A DNA stretch of 6,292 nucleotides, taken from assembly GCA_027365715.1 (NCBI GenBank), contig DAHXLZ010000010.1, positions 1-6,292 on the forward strand, read 5' to 3'. Positions 1 through 5,935 of this stretch are shown one piece after another. This DNA comes from Methanomassiliicoccales archaeon. Its GTDB lineage: Archaea > Thermoplasmatota > Thermoplasmata > Sysuiplasmatales > Sysuiplasmataceae. A model generated the notes under the pieces. The model saw only the letters and a list, made by a program, of their open reading frames with translations. It searched no databases and had not been told where the DNA came from. Positions within the stretch are counted from its first letter, which is position 1; each line of letters starts with the position of its first letter. Position numbers and translations under genes: made by a program.

Positions 1-1295
1 GTTTCCCAGTTGTCTTCATCCGTCTCCTCCCTCTGCCCGACCTGGCAGGTGAATGCCGGCCTCCAGTAGTACCTGTTGAAATTATGGACACCCCACCATA
101 CTATGTCCTGCCAGCTTCCGTCCGTCCCTATCTTCAGCGGGAGTGTCTTGTTCGGCATGTGTATCTTCGCAAGCCTTTCGCTCCCCGTTTCAATGCCGAC
201 CTGCACGCCGATCCAGTTGTCGGGACCTGCCCTGCCGATTTCCGAAAGTCGGCTGATCAGCTCGGGATAACCTGCAGGAATGGATATCCTGCCGTGGGTA
301 GGGTTTGTGGCCGTGATGCCCGGCACCGACATAATGGCGCTGAATAATTCGAGCAGTGCTTCCTGATTCGGTTCATACATCCTGCCATGCCTGAACGCAA
401 AGATTTCGTCTGTCTGAAGCCATGCGTTGCTGAACCCTCCCTGCCTGACGTTCACTTCCGTCTCTTTCACGATCTTTTCGATCGGATAGTAGCGCAGGGG
501 ACGTAGCGTAACCTCGCAGAAGTCGCAACCGATGCCGCATCCTCTCATTATTTCCACTATGCCTTTTGCCGCAGGTCCCTGAATCGCCGGTATTTCATCA
601 ACCGAAGGATAGGATTTTCTTCCTGGCCTCCTTGAGACGAAATGCTGGTGGCTCCTGAACTCTCTTCTGAATTCGCCGTCGAAGCTGGTGTAGCCCTCGG
701 CGAACATGTTGCGGTCCAGGGAACCGTCATGTATCTGCTCGAACAGATCGCATATTACATCCTCGCACTCCCCCTGGTACGCGTAATCTATTGAAAAACG
801 TTCCAGTTCCTCAGGAAAGAGAGTGAATTCCCAGACGCCGGGTCCGCCGACCACAAGTTTGGCCCTGCTCCGTTTCCTTGCATTCTCCAGCCTGACCATG
901 AATGATTCCCACTCCTTCCTCACCCAGGGATAGTAGGATGAGCCGAAGAGAACAGAATACGAGGTAGTCAGCGGTCCCGTTCCCAGCGGATCCATGGTTG
1001 ACACTGCTATGACTTCCGTGTCCTCCGTTATGAAACGATCAAGGAAATTCTGGTGTGCGACTGCCACCTGCGCTTCCGTATTCCTCTGGAGAAGCGCGGC
1101 CTCCAGCTTCCGCAGTGCATAAGGTGCATACTTCATTCTCCCGGACGGAAGAGGTTCGATATATTCTCCCTTGAGAAAATCGTATATGGCCCTGGGCATG
1201 GTGTTCGACGGCGCGCAGGGCAGAAAATCGAGAAGGGGGAAGTTCCTGTAGTTGTAGCAGAGCGTCGGATCGGAAAGAAGGACATATTTTGTCAT
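1..1295 (-). CDS. Radical SAM enzyme with B12-binding-type N-domain, third paralogue (3' part cut by window edge)
   Basis: The frame is open from the ATG at 1295 to the left edge, giving 431 residues and no stop, so perhaps 100-130 C-terminal residues are missing by comparison with its two neighbours. Seen: a Rossmann-like N-terminal region with STMDPLG at 99-105, LVVGGPGVW at 147-155 and QGECE at 174-178, then the radical SAM core with CGIGCDFC (C253, C257, C260), which would bind the [4Fe-4S] cluster that cleaves S-adenosylmethionine, and GIETGS at 367-372. Known of the family: such proteins carry out radical methylations, C-C couplings and ring closures, often with cobalamin. No DxHxxG cobalamin-ligand motif is present. 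The segment after the last cysteine (EVTLRPLRYYP) departs from the LRTK/FRTK pattern shared by the other two copies, and the later GxPGE-like site reads QVGQREE. The start is supported by GGAGGGTG seven bases upstream and by alignment of KYVLLSDP with RYILTADR in the first copy. The substrate is unknown. Confidence 0.93.
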   Translation of the reverse strand, partial: MTKYVLLSDPTLCYNYRNFPLLDFLPCAPSNTMPRAIYDFLKGEYIEPLPSGRMKYAPYALRKLEAALLQRNTEAQVAVAHQNFLDRFITEDTEVIAVSTMDPLGTGPLTTSYSVLFGSSYYPWVRKEWESFMVRLENARKRSRAKLVVGGPGVWEFTLFPEELERFSIDYAYQGECEDVICDLFEQIHDGSLDRNMFAEGYTSFDGEFRREFRSHQHFVSRRPGRKSYPSVDEIPAIQGPAAKGIVEIMRGCGIGCDFCEVTLRPLRYYPIEKIVKETEVNVRQGGFSNAWLQTDEIFAFRHGRMYEPNQEALLELFSAIMSVPGITATNPTHGRISIPAGYPELISRLSEIGRAGPDNWIGVQVGIETGSERLAKIHMPNKTLPLKIGTDGSWQDIVWWGVHNFNRYYWRPAFTCQVGQREETDEDNWE

Positions 1296-1474
1296 TACGA
1301 TACACCCTCCATGGCAGGAGACGGAGAACAATGACATCCGGCAGTGGGTGTCCCATTGCAGTCATGGGCTGACCACCATGGTGCAGCCTGGACAGCCGGC
1401 TCCCGGAGGAGATGTGCCGACGGCCGAATGCAGAGGCACAGGCTGATTCCGCACATTAAACCTGCAGGCTTCAT
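1295..1474 (-). CDS. Candidate cysteine-rich 59-residue peptide between radical SAM genes
   Basis: An ATG at 1474 overlaps the TGA of the preceding radical SAM gene (ATGA), and the TAA at 1297-1295 shares one base with the ATG of the next radical SAM gene (TAATG). GGAGG sits five bases before this ATG. The product has six cysteines in two similar groups: C8, C13, C15 (C-x4-C-x-C) and C39, C47, C49 (C-x7-C-x-C), plus a WW pair at 33-34. It has no transmembrane segment or signal peptide that I can defend. The overlaps at both ends and the strong ribosome-binding site argue that it is translated. Against this, its third-position GC is only about 56 percent and both arginines are CGG, unlike the AGG/AGA used by its neighbours, so it may be only an open spacer used for coupling. 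A metal-binding accessory peptide or a radical SAM substrate are possible; neither is shown. I do not recognise the sequence. Confidence 0.42.
   Translation of the reverse strand: MKPAGLMCGISLCLCIRPSAHLLREPAVQAAPWWSAHDCNGTPTAGCHCSPSPAMEGVS
1303..1310 (-). promoter_or_regulatory. Ribosome-binding site of the third radical SAM gene
   Basis: On the minus strand this reads GGAGGGTG and ends seven bases before the ATG at 1295. It lies inside the last codons of the small ORF at 1474-1295, as expected if the two are translationally coupled. It fixes the start of the third radical SAM gene, since no better start is in frame upstream. Confidence 0.75.
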
Positions 1475-3096
1475 CTCCCCCTCCTTGGATTTGCGCCCGT
1501 GCAATAGTCTGATTCACATTTTTTCCATACAACCGTGTCCAGCCCGGAGGAGGGCGGAAAGTCAAGGAGCCGCCTCAGGCTGCCCGCAGCCTTCCTCCCA
1601 TGGTGGAGCAGAAAATAGGGCGCGAATGCAATTGCGCAGAGTTTTACGAACGGATAGATGCTGTCTGCCCACATCCGCATATTCCTTCTCCAGCACTCCA
1701 TCAGAAATTCCCATTGCAGGTCGGTCAGCTTCTCAATGCTTGCCTTGCCCGCATTTTTCAGAATTGCCTCCTCCAGCGGCACAAAGAGGAGCGGAACATA
1801 GAAAATGATATTTTCCTTCAGCCTGTCCAGCAGCTCAAGCGATGCTATCACATCCTCCTCCCTTTCACCGGGAAGACCCATTACAAATGTGAACATCGGG
1901 TACCAGTCATGGTCGTTGAATATGCCCGCGCCCCTGACCACAATTTCCGGCCACTCGTTTATCGGCAGGGGATACGATTTTCCATGCATGTATCTGCCCA
2001 TCAGTGAGGCGCTCCCTGACTCGATGCCGACATCGACACCGATGAACTTCTTCCCGTTTCTCCGGTAATGGGACTTTTCAATGATGAGCGGTGTTATTTC
2101 ATCGAGCAGCGTTTTGTTAATCAGAACCGGAACGAGCGATGCGTGCGAAATTGCAATTTCCCTGATGCCCTCATGCCCTGCAATGGCACCGAACAGACGT
2201 GAGAGTGCCGCGCTGCTGGGAGTGAAGCGCGCATCATTTCCGTAGAGGAAGACGTCTTCGGTGACCAGATAACAGGAATCGGCGCCGAACCTGACATTGA
2301 TGTCAACCTCCTTCATGACCTGCTCCAGCGGGAAATCGTACTTGGTCCGGAAGTCGGGAGAACAGAACTGGCACCTTCTGCCGCATCCGCGTGTTATTTC
2401 CACCGCTCCGAAGGAGGAGGCATGCCTGATCGCCGGTACTTTCTCAAAGCTGTACAGCTTGCTGGTTCTTACATAACCGTCCCTCAGTTCCCCCGATCTC
2501 AGTCTTTCCAGGGTCGGTATTAGCCATTCCTCGCATTCTCCGGCGACAAGGAGATCGATGCCGTACCTTGACTGGAGGCCTGAATCGCGGATCTGCCAGA
2601 CACCGAATCCTCCGACGATCTTCTTCAGTCCGGGTCTGCGCAGAACTGGTGTCCGCATGAGCCTTTCGAACTCCGATCTGTTCAGTGCCTTCCCGCCGAA
2701 TCCGATGAGCGGATTGTATGTAGTGCTCACATATGCCATTCCGAGAGGGTCCATTGTCGAAATCAGTACTGCTTCTGTTCTTTCTCCGACGAATTCCGGC
2801 AGCATATCAGGATGAACGACGGCGACCTCATTTTCCCCGTAGTGTTCGGACAGTATGCTTTCAATCTTTCTCAATCCATACGGTGCAAACCGGGCAGTGC
2901 CGTCCTCCATGTTCCATGGCTTCAGGTATCTGCTGACGAACGGTCTTGCAAGCATATGGGGGAAGGAGGCGTGCATGGCCTTCATCCACGAATTTCCGTA
3001 TGTTCCCATCTCAGCCGCGGAAGCTGTCAGAACGAATCTGAACCCTTCCCTCACCCGGGAAGGCTTCGTTTCCGTCTGCACTCCTGAAAGATGCAT
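1471..3096 (-). CDS. Radical SAM enzyme with B12-binding-type N-domain, second paralogue
   Basis: From the ATG at 3096 this encodes 541 residues. The N-terminal Rossmann-like half carries STMDPLG (113-119), IVGGFGVW (160-167) and AGECE (185-189), the typical layout of cobalamin-domain radical SAM proteins, though the DxHxxG axial-ligand motif is absent. The radical SAM core has CGRRCQFC with C238, C242 and C245 for the [4Fe-4S] cluster, GIESGS at 357-362 for SAM contacts, and GLPGE at 407-411. The C-terminal 110 residues are helical, with a hydrophobic stretch around 480-500 that may lie on the membrane. Start choice: a TTG at 3105 is also in frame, but the purine-rich AGGGGA lies directly against it, whereas it is nine bases from the ATG, so ATG is preferred. 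The gene follows the first paralogue by 15 bases in the same direction, surely as one operon. About 20 residues precede the region that aligns with the other copies. Its substrate is unknown. Confidence 0.95.
   Translation of the reverse strand: MHLSGVQTETKPSRVREGFRFVLTASAAEMGTYGNSWMKAMHASFPHMLARPFVSRYLKPWNMEDGTARFAPYGLRKIESILSEHYGENEVAVVHPDMLPEFVGERTEAVLISTMDPLGMAYVSTTYNPLIGFGGKALNRSEFERLMRTPVLRRPGLKKIVGGFGVWQIRDSGLQSRYGIDLLVAGECEEWLIPTLERLRSGELRDGYVRTSKLYSFEKVPAIRHASSFGAVEITRGCGRRCQFCSPDFRTKYDFPLEQVMKEVDINVRFGADSCYLVTEDVFLYGNDARFTPSSAALSRLFGAIAGHEGIREIAISHASLVPVLINKTLLDEITPLIIEKSHYRRNGKKFIGVDVGIESGSASLMGRYMHGKSYPLPINEWPEIVVRGAGIFNDHDWYPMFTFVMGLPGEREEDVIASLELLDRLKENIIFYVPLLFVPLEEAILKNAGKASIEKLTDLQWEFLMECWRRNMRMWADSIYPFVKLCAIAFAPYFLLHHGRKAAGSLRRLLDFPPSSGLDTVVWKKCESDYCTGANPRRGR
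1475..1484 (-). promoter_or_regulatory. Ribosome-binding site of the cysteine-rich small ORF
   Basis: On the minus strand it reads GGAGGGGGAG directly before the ATG at 1474, with the GGAGG core five bases away. It lies within the last codons of the 541-residue radical SAM gene. A site this strong would not be needed by the upstream gene, and the next radical SAM gene starts 180 bases further on with its own site. This is the main evidence that the small ORF is read. Confidence 0.6.
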
Positions 3097-3111
3097 ATTG
3101 CTCAATCCCCT

Positions 3112-4791
3112 CTACGCTGTTGACACCGATCCGGTTGTCTGGCCGGATTTTCTGCTGGATACCATCCAGTCGGGGATATACCCGAATCTGCGCCTGAATT
3201 CAGATTTCAGAAAGCGCATTATGAACGAGCTCACTGCGTAGGTTCCGGCAATCGTTCCCATTCTGCTCAGGAAGCCGAAGCTCTGTGTCGCGAGCCATAT
3301 GTCCTCTGTGAACTGTCTTGCGTTGTGTTTCCATGCTGTGTAATACAGTTTCCAGTGATGCTCATTCATCATGTCGTAGTCCATGCTGCGATCCGGTTTG
3401 TAGTAGTCGACGTAAAGAAGAGGTGCTATGATGCCCTTGAAGTGGTCCTTTACCGAAATTGTCTCTATGAATTCGGTCGTCATATCCACCTCGTCATTCT
3501 CCTCCAGAGGATGGCCGACAACGAGCGTTATGGCAGGATAGTAGTAATTCTGGTTCATTATCCGTATCGCTTCCCTCACGGTCTCGGGATATTCCTCCGG
3601 CGTGTACGGTTTGGCTTTGAACGGCATGAATTTCCTGACCATTCTTGGCGATATCCATTCCAGCCCGGGCTGTACGCCCATCCACGAGTCGGGCGAAAGA
3701 CGGTTTATGCCTGATAATTTCGCTATCAGGGAAGGCGCAGCCCTGACACCTGCGAACGTCCAGTGCGTTGCGCCGATTTTGTTCGCTCCTGCGTTTTTGA
3801 GAGCCTGGAACATTTCAACAATCGCATCTTCGTTTGGTATCTTGTCCCTGTTGTCGCACCCGTACAGCGTCAGTTCTTCGGTGAGCAGCCAGACAGAATC
3901 ATATCCCAGTTTTATGTTGTTCGATGCCTCGCGCACAATCCTCTCAACAGGGAAATCACGCTTTGTGCGCAGATTCGGTGCGCAAAAATCGCAGCCTCTT
4001 CCGCAGCCGCGCATGATTTCGACCGTTCCTGTAAGCGTGGGCCTGTTGATCTCAGGTATCTCGTCGGTGGCCCGTATCAGGTTCGTCTGGCACCTGATGT
4101 ATTCGGGCGCATCCCCGTTTTCCACACTTTCAAAAATCGGGACTACAGCCCTGTCCGCCTCGCCTTCTACAACATGGTCGACGCCAAGCTCTTCTCTGAC
4201 CCATCTGTCTATCTTTGCATTCTGTTTCCCTGCAGCGATGCCGTCATTCTGATAGCGTTTCGCATCCATCCCGAGAGGCGTTTCCTGCCGTCTCAGATAA
4301 TCCGTGAAAGGGGAGAGCAGCTGCCATGAGCCGGGTCCGCCGACCACCACTTTGAAGTGGTATTTGTCTTTCAGTCTCCTGAGTCTCTTCATGAGACGGA
4401 CGAACCACATCCTGTTCCATGGATCGTTGCTCCAGCTGATTGCAGTATCAACAGTCCCGATACCCAGCGGACTCATTTCAGTGAGGCCTACAACCCTGGT
4501 TTCCGGTCCTATTGCCTTCTCAATGAAAAATGGATGCTGTGCAACAACACTCTGTGAACCTCCTGCAATTTCAAGCGCGCGTTCTATCCTCCTCAGTCCC
4601 AGAGGCGCGAGCCTCATGGTGCCTGTGTTCATTTCAATAGTATCCCGTGTGGGGCATATCATCCTGTACACAGGTCCTGGCGAAACCTTGGCCGGGCCGC
4701 AGGACAGGAAACCAAACAGGAAATTGAACCTGTAGTTGGACATCTGAGAACGGTCGGCAGTCAGTATGTATCTGCTCCCCTTCGATGACAT
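3112..4791 (-). CDS. Radical SAM enzyme with B12-binding-type N-domain, first gene of the cluster
   Basis: Full-length, 559 residues. The N-terminal Rossmann-like region has TEMSPLG (104-110), VVVGGPGSW (148-156) and EGEAD (209-213). The radical SAM core has CGRGCDFC with C263, C267 and C270, ligating the [4Fe-4S] cluster that generates the deoxyadenosyl radical. No DxHxxG motif is visible. Two conserved SAM-pocket sites are altered relative to the second copy: GIESGS becomes GLEWIS (376-381) and GLPGE becomes GHPLE (426-430). Residues about 500-530 are hydrophobic, and a W-x-N-x-R helix motif at about 487-492 aligns with the second copy. An insertion after GGPGSW (about 165-200) is not shared with its paralogues. 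The ATG at 4791 has an in-frame stop 24 bases upstream and no Shine-Dalgarno, so the transcript is probably leaderless and this gene leads the operon. Candidate roles include radical modification of a lipid or cofactor; this is inference. Confidence 0.95.
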   Translation of the reverse strand: MSSKGSRYILTADRSQMSNYRFNFLFGFLSCGPAKVSPGPVYRMICPTRDTIEMNTGTMRLAPLGLRRIERALEIAGGSQSVVAQHPFFIEKAIGPETRVVGLTEMSPLGIGTVDTAISWSNDPWNRMWFVRLMKRLRRLKDKYHFKVVVGGPGSWQLLSPFTDYLRRQETPLGMDAKRYQNDGIAAGKQNAKIDRWVREELGVDHVVEGEADRAVVPIFESVENGDAPEYIRCQTNLIRATDEIPEINRPTLTGTVEIMRGCGRGCDFCAPNLRTKRDFPVERIVREASNNIKLGYDSVWLLTEELTLYGCDNRDKIPNEDAIVEMFQALKNAGANKIGATHWTFAGVRAAPSLIAKLSGINRLSPDSWMGVQPGLEWISPRMVRKFMPFKAKPYTPEEYPETVREAIRIMNQNYYYPAITLVVGHPLEENDEVDMTTEFIETISVKDHFKGIIAPLLYVDYYKPDRSMDYDMMNEHHWKLYYTAWKHNARQFTEDIWLATQSFGFLSRMGTIAGTYAVSSFIMRFLKSEFRRRFGYIPDWMVSSRKSGQTTGSVSTA

Positions 4792-4801
4792 GAAGGAAAT
4801 G

Positions 4802-4818
4802 TAATGAATTCTTCATTA
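4802..4818. repeat. Perfect 7-3-7 inverted repeat over the operon promoter
   Basis: The sequence is TAATGAA, TTC, TTCATTA: two perfect 7-base arms around a 3-base centre. It spans -11 to -27 relative to the first radical SAM ATG, overlapping the likely TATA/initiation region. A protein bound here would block transcription, so a repressor operator is a reasonable reading. It might also be a chance palindrome in AT-rich DNA. Confidence 0.5.
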
Positions 4819-4831
4819 TTGAATTAGAAAG
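4802..4831 (-). promoter_or_regulatory. Putative core promoter of the radical SAM operon
   Basis: The block 4801-4831 is 24 A/T of 31 bases in an otherwise GC-rich region. Counting from the ATG at 4791, the stretch CAATAATG lies at -30 to -23 and could act as the TATA element of a leaderless transcript starting at or just before the ATG. It is not a strong match to the archaeal TTTATATA consensus, and no clear BRE is seen, so the exact element is uncertain. Confidence 0.45.
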
Positions 4832-4840
4832 AGCCAATTA

Positions 4841-4855
4841 CTGAACATGGTTCAG
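4841..4855. repeat. Perfect 6-3-6 inverted repeat upstream of the operon promoter
   Basis: CTGAAC, ATG, GTTCAG, at -50 to -64 from the first radical SAM ATG. The right arm continues into GTTCAGAAC, itself a 4-1-4 palindrome, so three GAAC-type half-sites cluster within 18 bases. The position just upstream of the TATA region fits an archaeal activator or repressor site; the short arms make chance possible. Confidence 0.35.
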
Positions 4856-5655
4856 AACACTGGAGTTGATGAAAGTCACATGCCATGGATTCCTTTTGAA
4901 AATGAGGATGTGGCTCACACAATATCCTGCAGCAACGACAGCAGAAGGCACCGATCTCTCTTCTCGACCCTCTTCTCAACCTGACTGCCGATCTGTGACC
5001 CGTCCAGTTGAAGTTACATGTTTTTTTTTCTGAACAGGCATAAGAGCCGCATGCTCGGCGGGCCGGAGACAGAAACGGGATGCATGATCCGCTTACAGAA
5101 CGTATCTGCCGGCACACGGTCTCCCAGGCAGCATCGGAAAACAGCACCGTGTCACCGGCAATGTCAAAGACCAGTGCATCACTCGTCTCCAGTCTGCGGA
5201 ATCGCGGCCTTCTGAAAGAAACATGCCTGTCAGGCAATCTGGCATAAAGAGCCGGGTGAGCAGTCCCGGAAATCCTATGGCACATACCGTTACGGCACCG
5301 CATGCCGCCATCCCGCCGGCGTATGCAGCCGGGCGTTCATCGATGTACATGAGTGAATCAGAAACCAACACTGTGCAATGACAGGTCCATGCAAGTGCCC
5401 GTAAACCATGAAGCAGCTTTACCGGCATCTGAATGCACAGCGCACAATATGCTTCCGTATCCTGATTGAACCGTCATCCGAAGATATTGGAACCGTGAGC
5501 CGGCATGAAAACCGAACCGACGTGAGGATCCGGCGCATTCAGTCTGAGAAAAGCCATACCGCTCAACAATCAGGCGTCAACACCATATTTTGCCGGAAAA
5601 ATCACTGCACCAAATCCAATTGTTTGCGTCTGGTCCACCGGATCAATCTTTCTGA
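4856..5655. other. Intergenic stretch without a convincing gene
   Basis: About 800 bases in the divergent gap. Open frames here are short, overlap each other on both strands, lack ribosome-binding sites and read as low-quality protein rich in Cys, Arg and Ser. There is no tRNA-like T-arm and no CRISPR-like repetition. A run of nine T at 5021-5029 on the plus strand could end a plus-strand transcript, but no gene lies before it. The only protein-like part is the possible remnant at about 5100-5350, listed separately. Confidence 0.6.
5100..5350 (-). pseudogene. Possible remnant of a small membrane-anchored protein gene, split by frame
   Basis: On the minus strand, frame from 5350 gives a short acidic start (MYIDERPAAY) and then an Ala/Gly/Val-rich hydrophobic stretch ending in GLLTRLF, like one transmembrane helix. 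From about 5216 the protein-like reading moves to another frame, with RFRRLETSDALVFDIAGD followed by TVLFSDAAWETVCRQIRS, whose codon use (AGA/AGG, GAC, GTG, CTG) resembles the real genes here. Neither frame is convincing over the whole length, and neither has a ribosome-binding site. The reading offered is a decayed gene with at least one frameshift, 300 bases upstream of and opposite to any intact gene. Chance open frames are a real alternative. Confidence 0.22.
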
Positions 5656-5663
5656 TTTATTTA
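5656..5663 (+). promoter_or_regulatory. TATA-like box upstream of the membrane protein gene
   Basis: TTTATTTA differs from the archaeal consensus TTTATATA at one base. A start about 25 bases downstream would fall at about 5684-5687, exactly at the GTG of the uncertain ORF 5687-5935 and about 245 bases before the membrane protein ATG. It is the best plus-strand promoter candidate in the divergent gap. No clear BRE precedes it. Confidence 0.4.
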
Positions 5664-5686
5664 CGGCCCGTTGAATAACATTAAGT

Positions 5687-5935
5687 GTGAAAATGGGAGG
5701 GTACAATCTGGCCTGCAAAGGTTCCCGCAAGAATGCAGTCGGATGCGGCGGAAGAGCTTTCCGGCTCCCGTTGACTGCAGATACTATTGAGGACTGTCCG
5801 AACCAATCTCCGATATACGCTGTCAGCTGCAGCGGGGTCAGAAACCTTCTGTTGTCTGACTGCTGCAATTACCCGCCGGCAGGCCGCAGTGTAATCACCT
5901 TCTCATTTTTACGCAAGAAAGGTGAATTGATATGA
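5687..5935 (+). CDS. Uncertain 82-codon ORF upstream of the membrane protein gene
   Basis: A GTG at 5687 (with an ATG two codons later) opens a frame that ends in TGA at 5933-5935, overlapping the membrane protein ATG as ATGA. It would be leaderless from the TATA-like box at 5656-5663. The product has six cysteines (10, 20, 37, 48, 59, 60) and a basic KGSRKN patch, no transmembrane helix, and no family I recognise. The promoter spacing and ATGA overlap favour translation. The composition is not clearly protein-like, and an equally long frame lies on the opposite strand, so it may simply be leader sequence. Confidence 0.2.
   Translation: MKMGGYNLACKGSRKNAVGCGGRAFRLPLTADTIEDCPNQSPIYAVSCSGVRNLLLSDCCNYPPAGRSVITFSFLRKKGELI
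5895..5925 (+). promoter_or_regulatory. Hairpin that pairs with the ribosome-binding site of the membrane protein gene
   Basis: TCACCTT at 5895-5901 is perfectly complementary to AAGGTGA at 5919-5925, with a 17-base loop. The right arm is the ribosome-binding site, six bases before the ATG at 5932. If formed in the mRNA the hairpin would hide this site. The left arm, within AATCACCT, also resembles the 3' end of 16S rRNA, as any anti-Shine-Dalgarno copy would. Ribosomes reading the ORF 5687-5935 would open it. Confidence 0.4.

Noticed and set aside
1352..1383. Short hairpin (CCCAT...ATGGG) and CACCATGGTG palindrome as an intergenic RNA
   Set aside because: The stems are only five base pairs each and lie inside the small ORF; too weak to call an RNA element.
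3097..3105. TTG at 3105 as start of the 541-residue radical SAM gene
   Set aside because: The only purine-rich ribosome-binding stretch abuts the TTG with no spacing, but is well placed for the ATG at 3096.
4866..4984. C/D-box guide RNA suggested by TTGATGA and a later CTGA
   Set aside because: The two boxes are about 110 bases apart, too far for an archaeal C/D RNA, and the internal boxes are missing.
5021..5029. Run of nine T as a transcription terminator
   Set aside because: On the plus strand no gene precedes it, and on the minus strand it is a run of A, so it ends no gene that I can support.
5224..5236. TGCCTG-T-CAGGCA palindrome
   Set aside because: Arms of six bases are expected about once or twice by chance in a window of this size, and it is not near any promoter or start.
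4824..5303. 159-codon minus-strand frame as an intact gene
   Set aside because: Only about 40 residues in the middle look like protein; the ends are Cys/Arg/Ser-rich, and it has no ribosome-binding site.
5408..5674. 88-codon plus-strand frame in the gap
   Set aside because: Composition is unlike protein, no ribosome-binding site or promoter precedes it, and nothing in it is recognisable.
5602..5868. 88-codon minus-strand frame starting with TTG
   Set aside because: No ATG, no ribosome-binding site, no recognisable domain, and it overlaps the plus-strand promoter and leader of the membrane protein gene.
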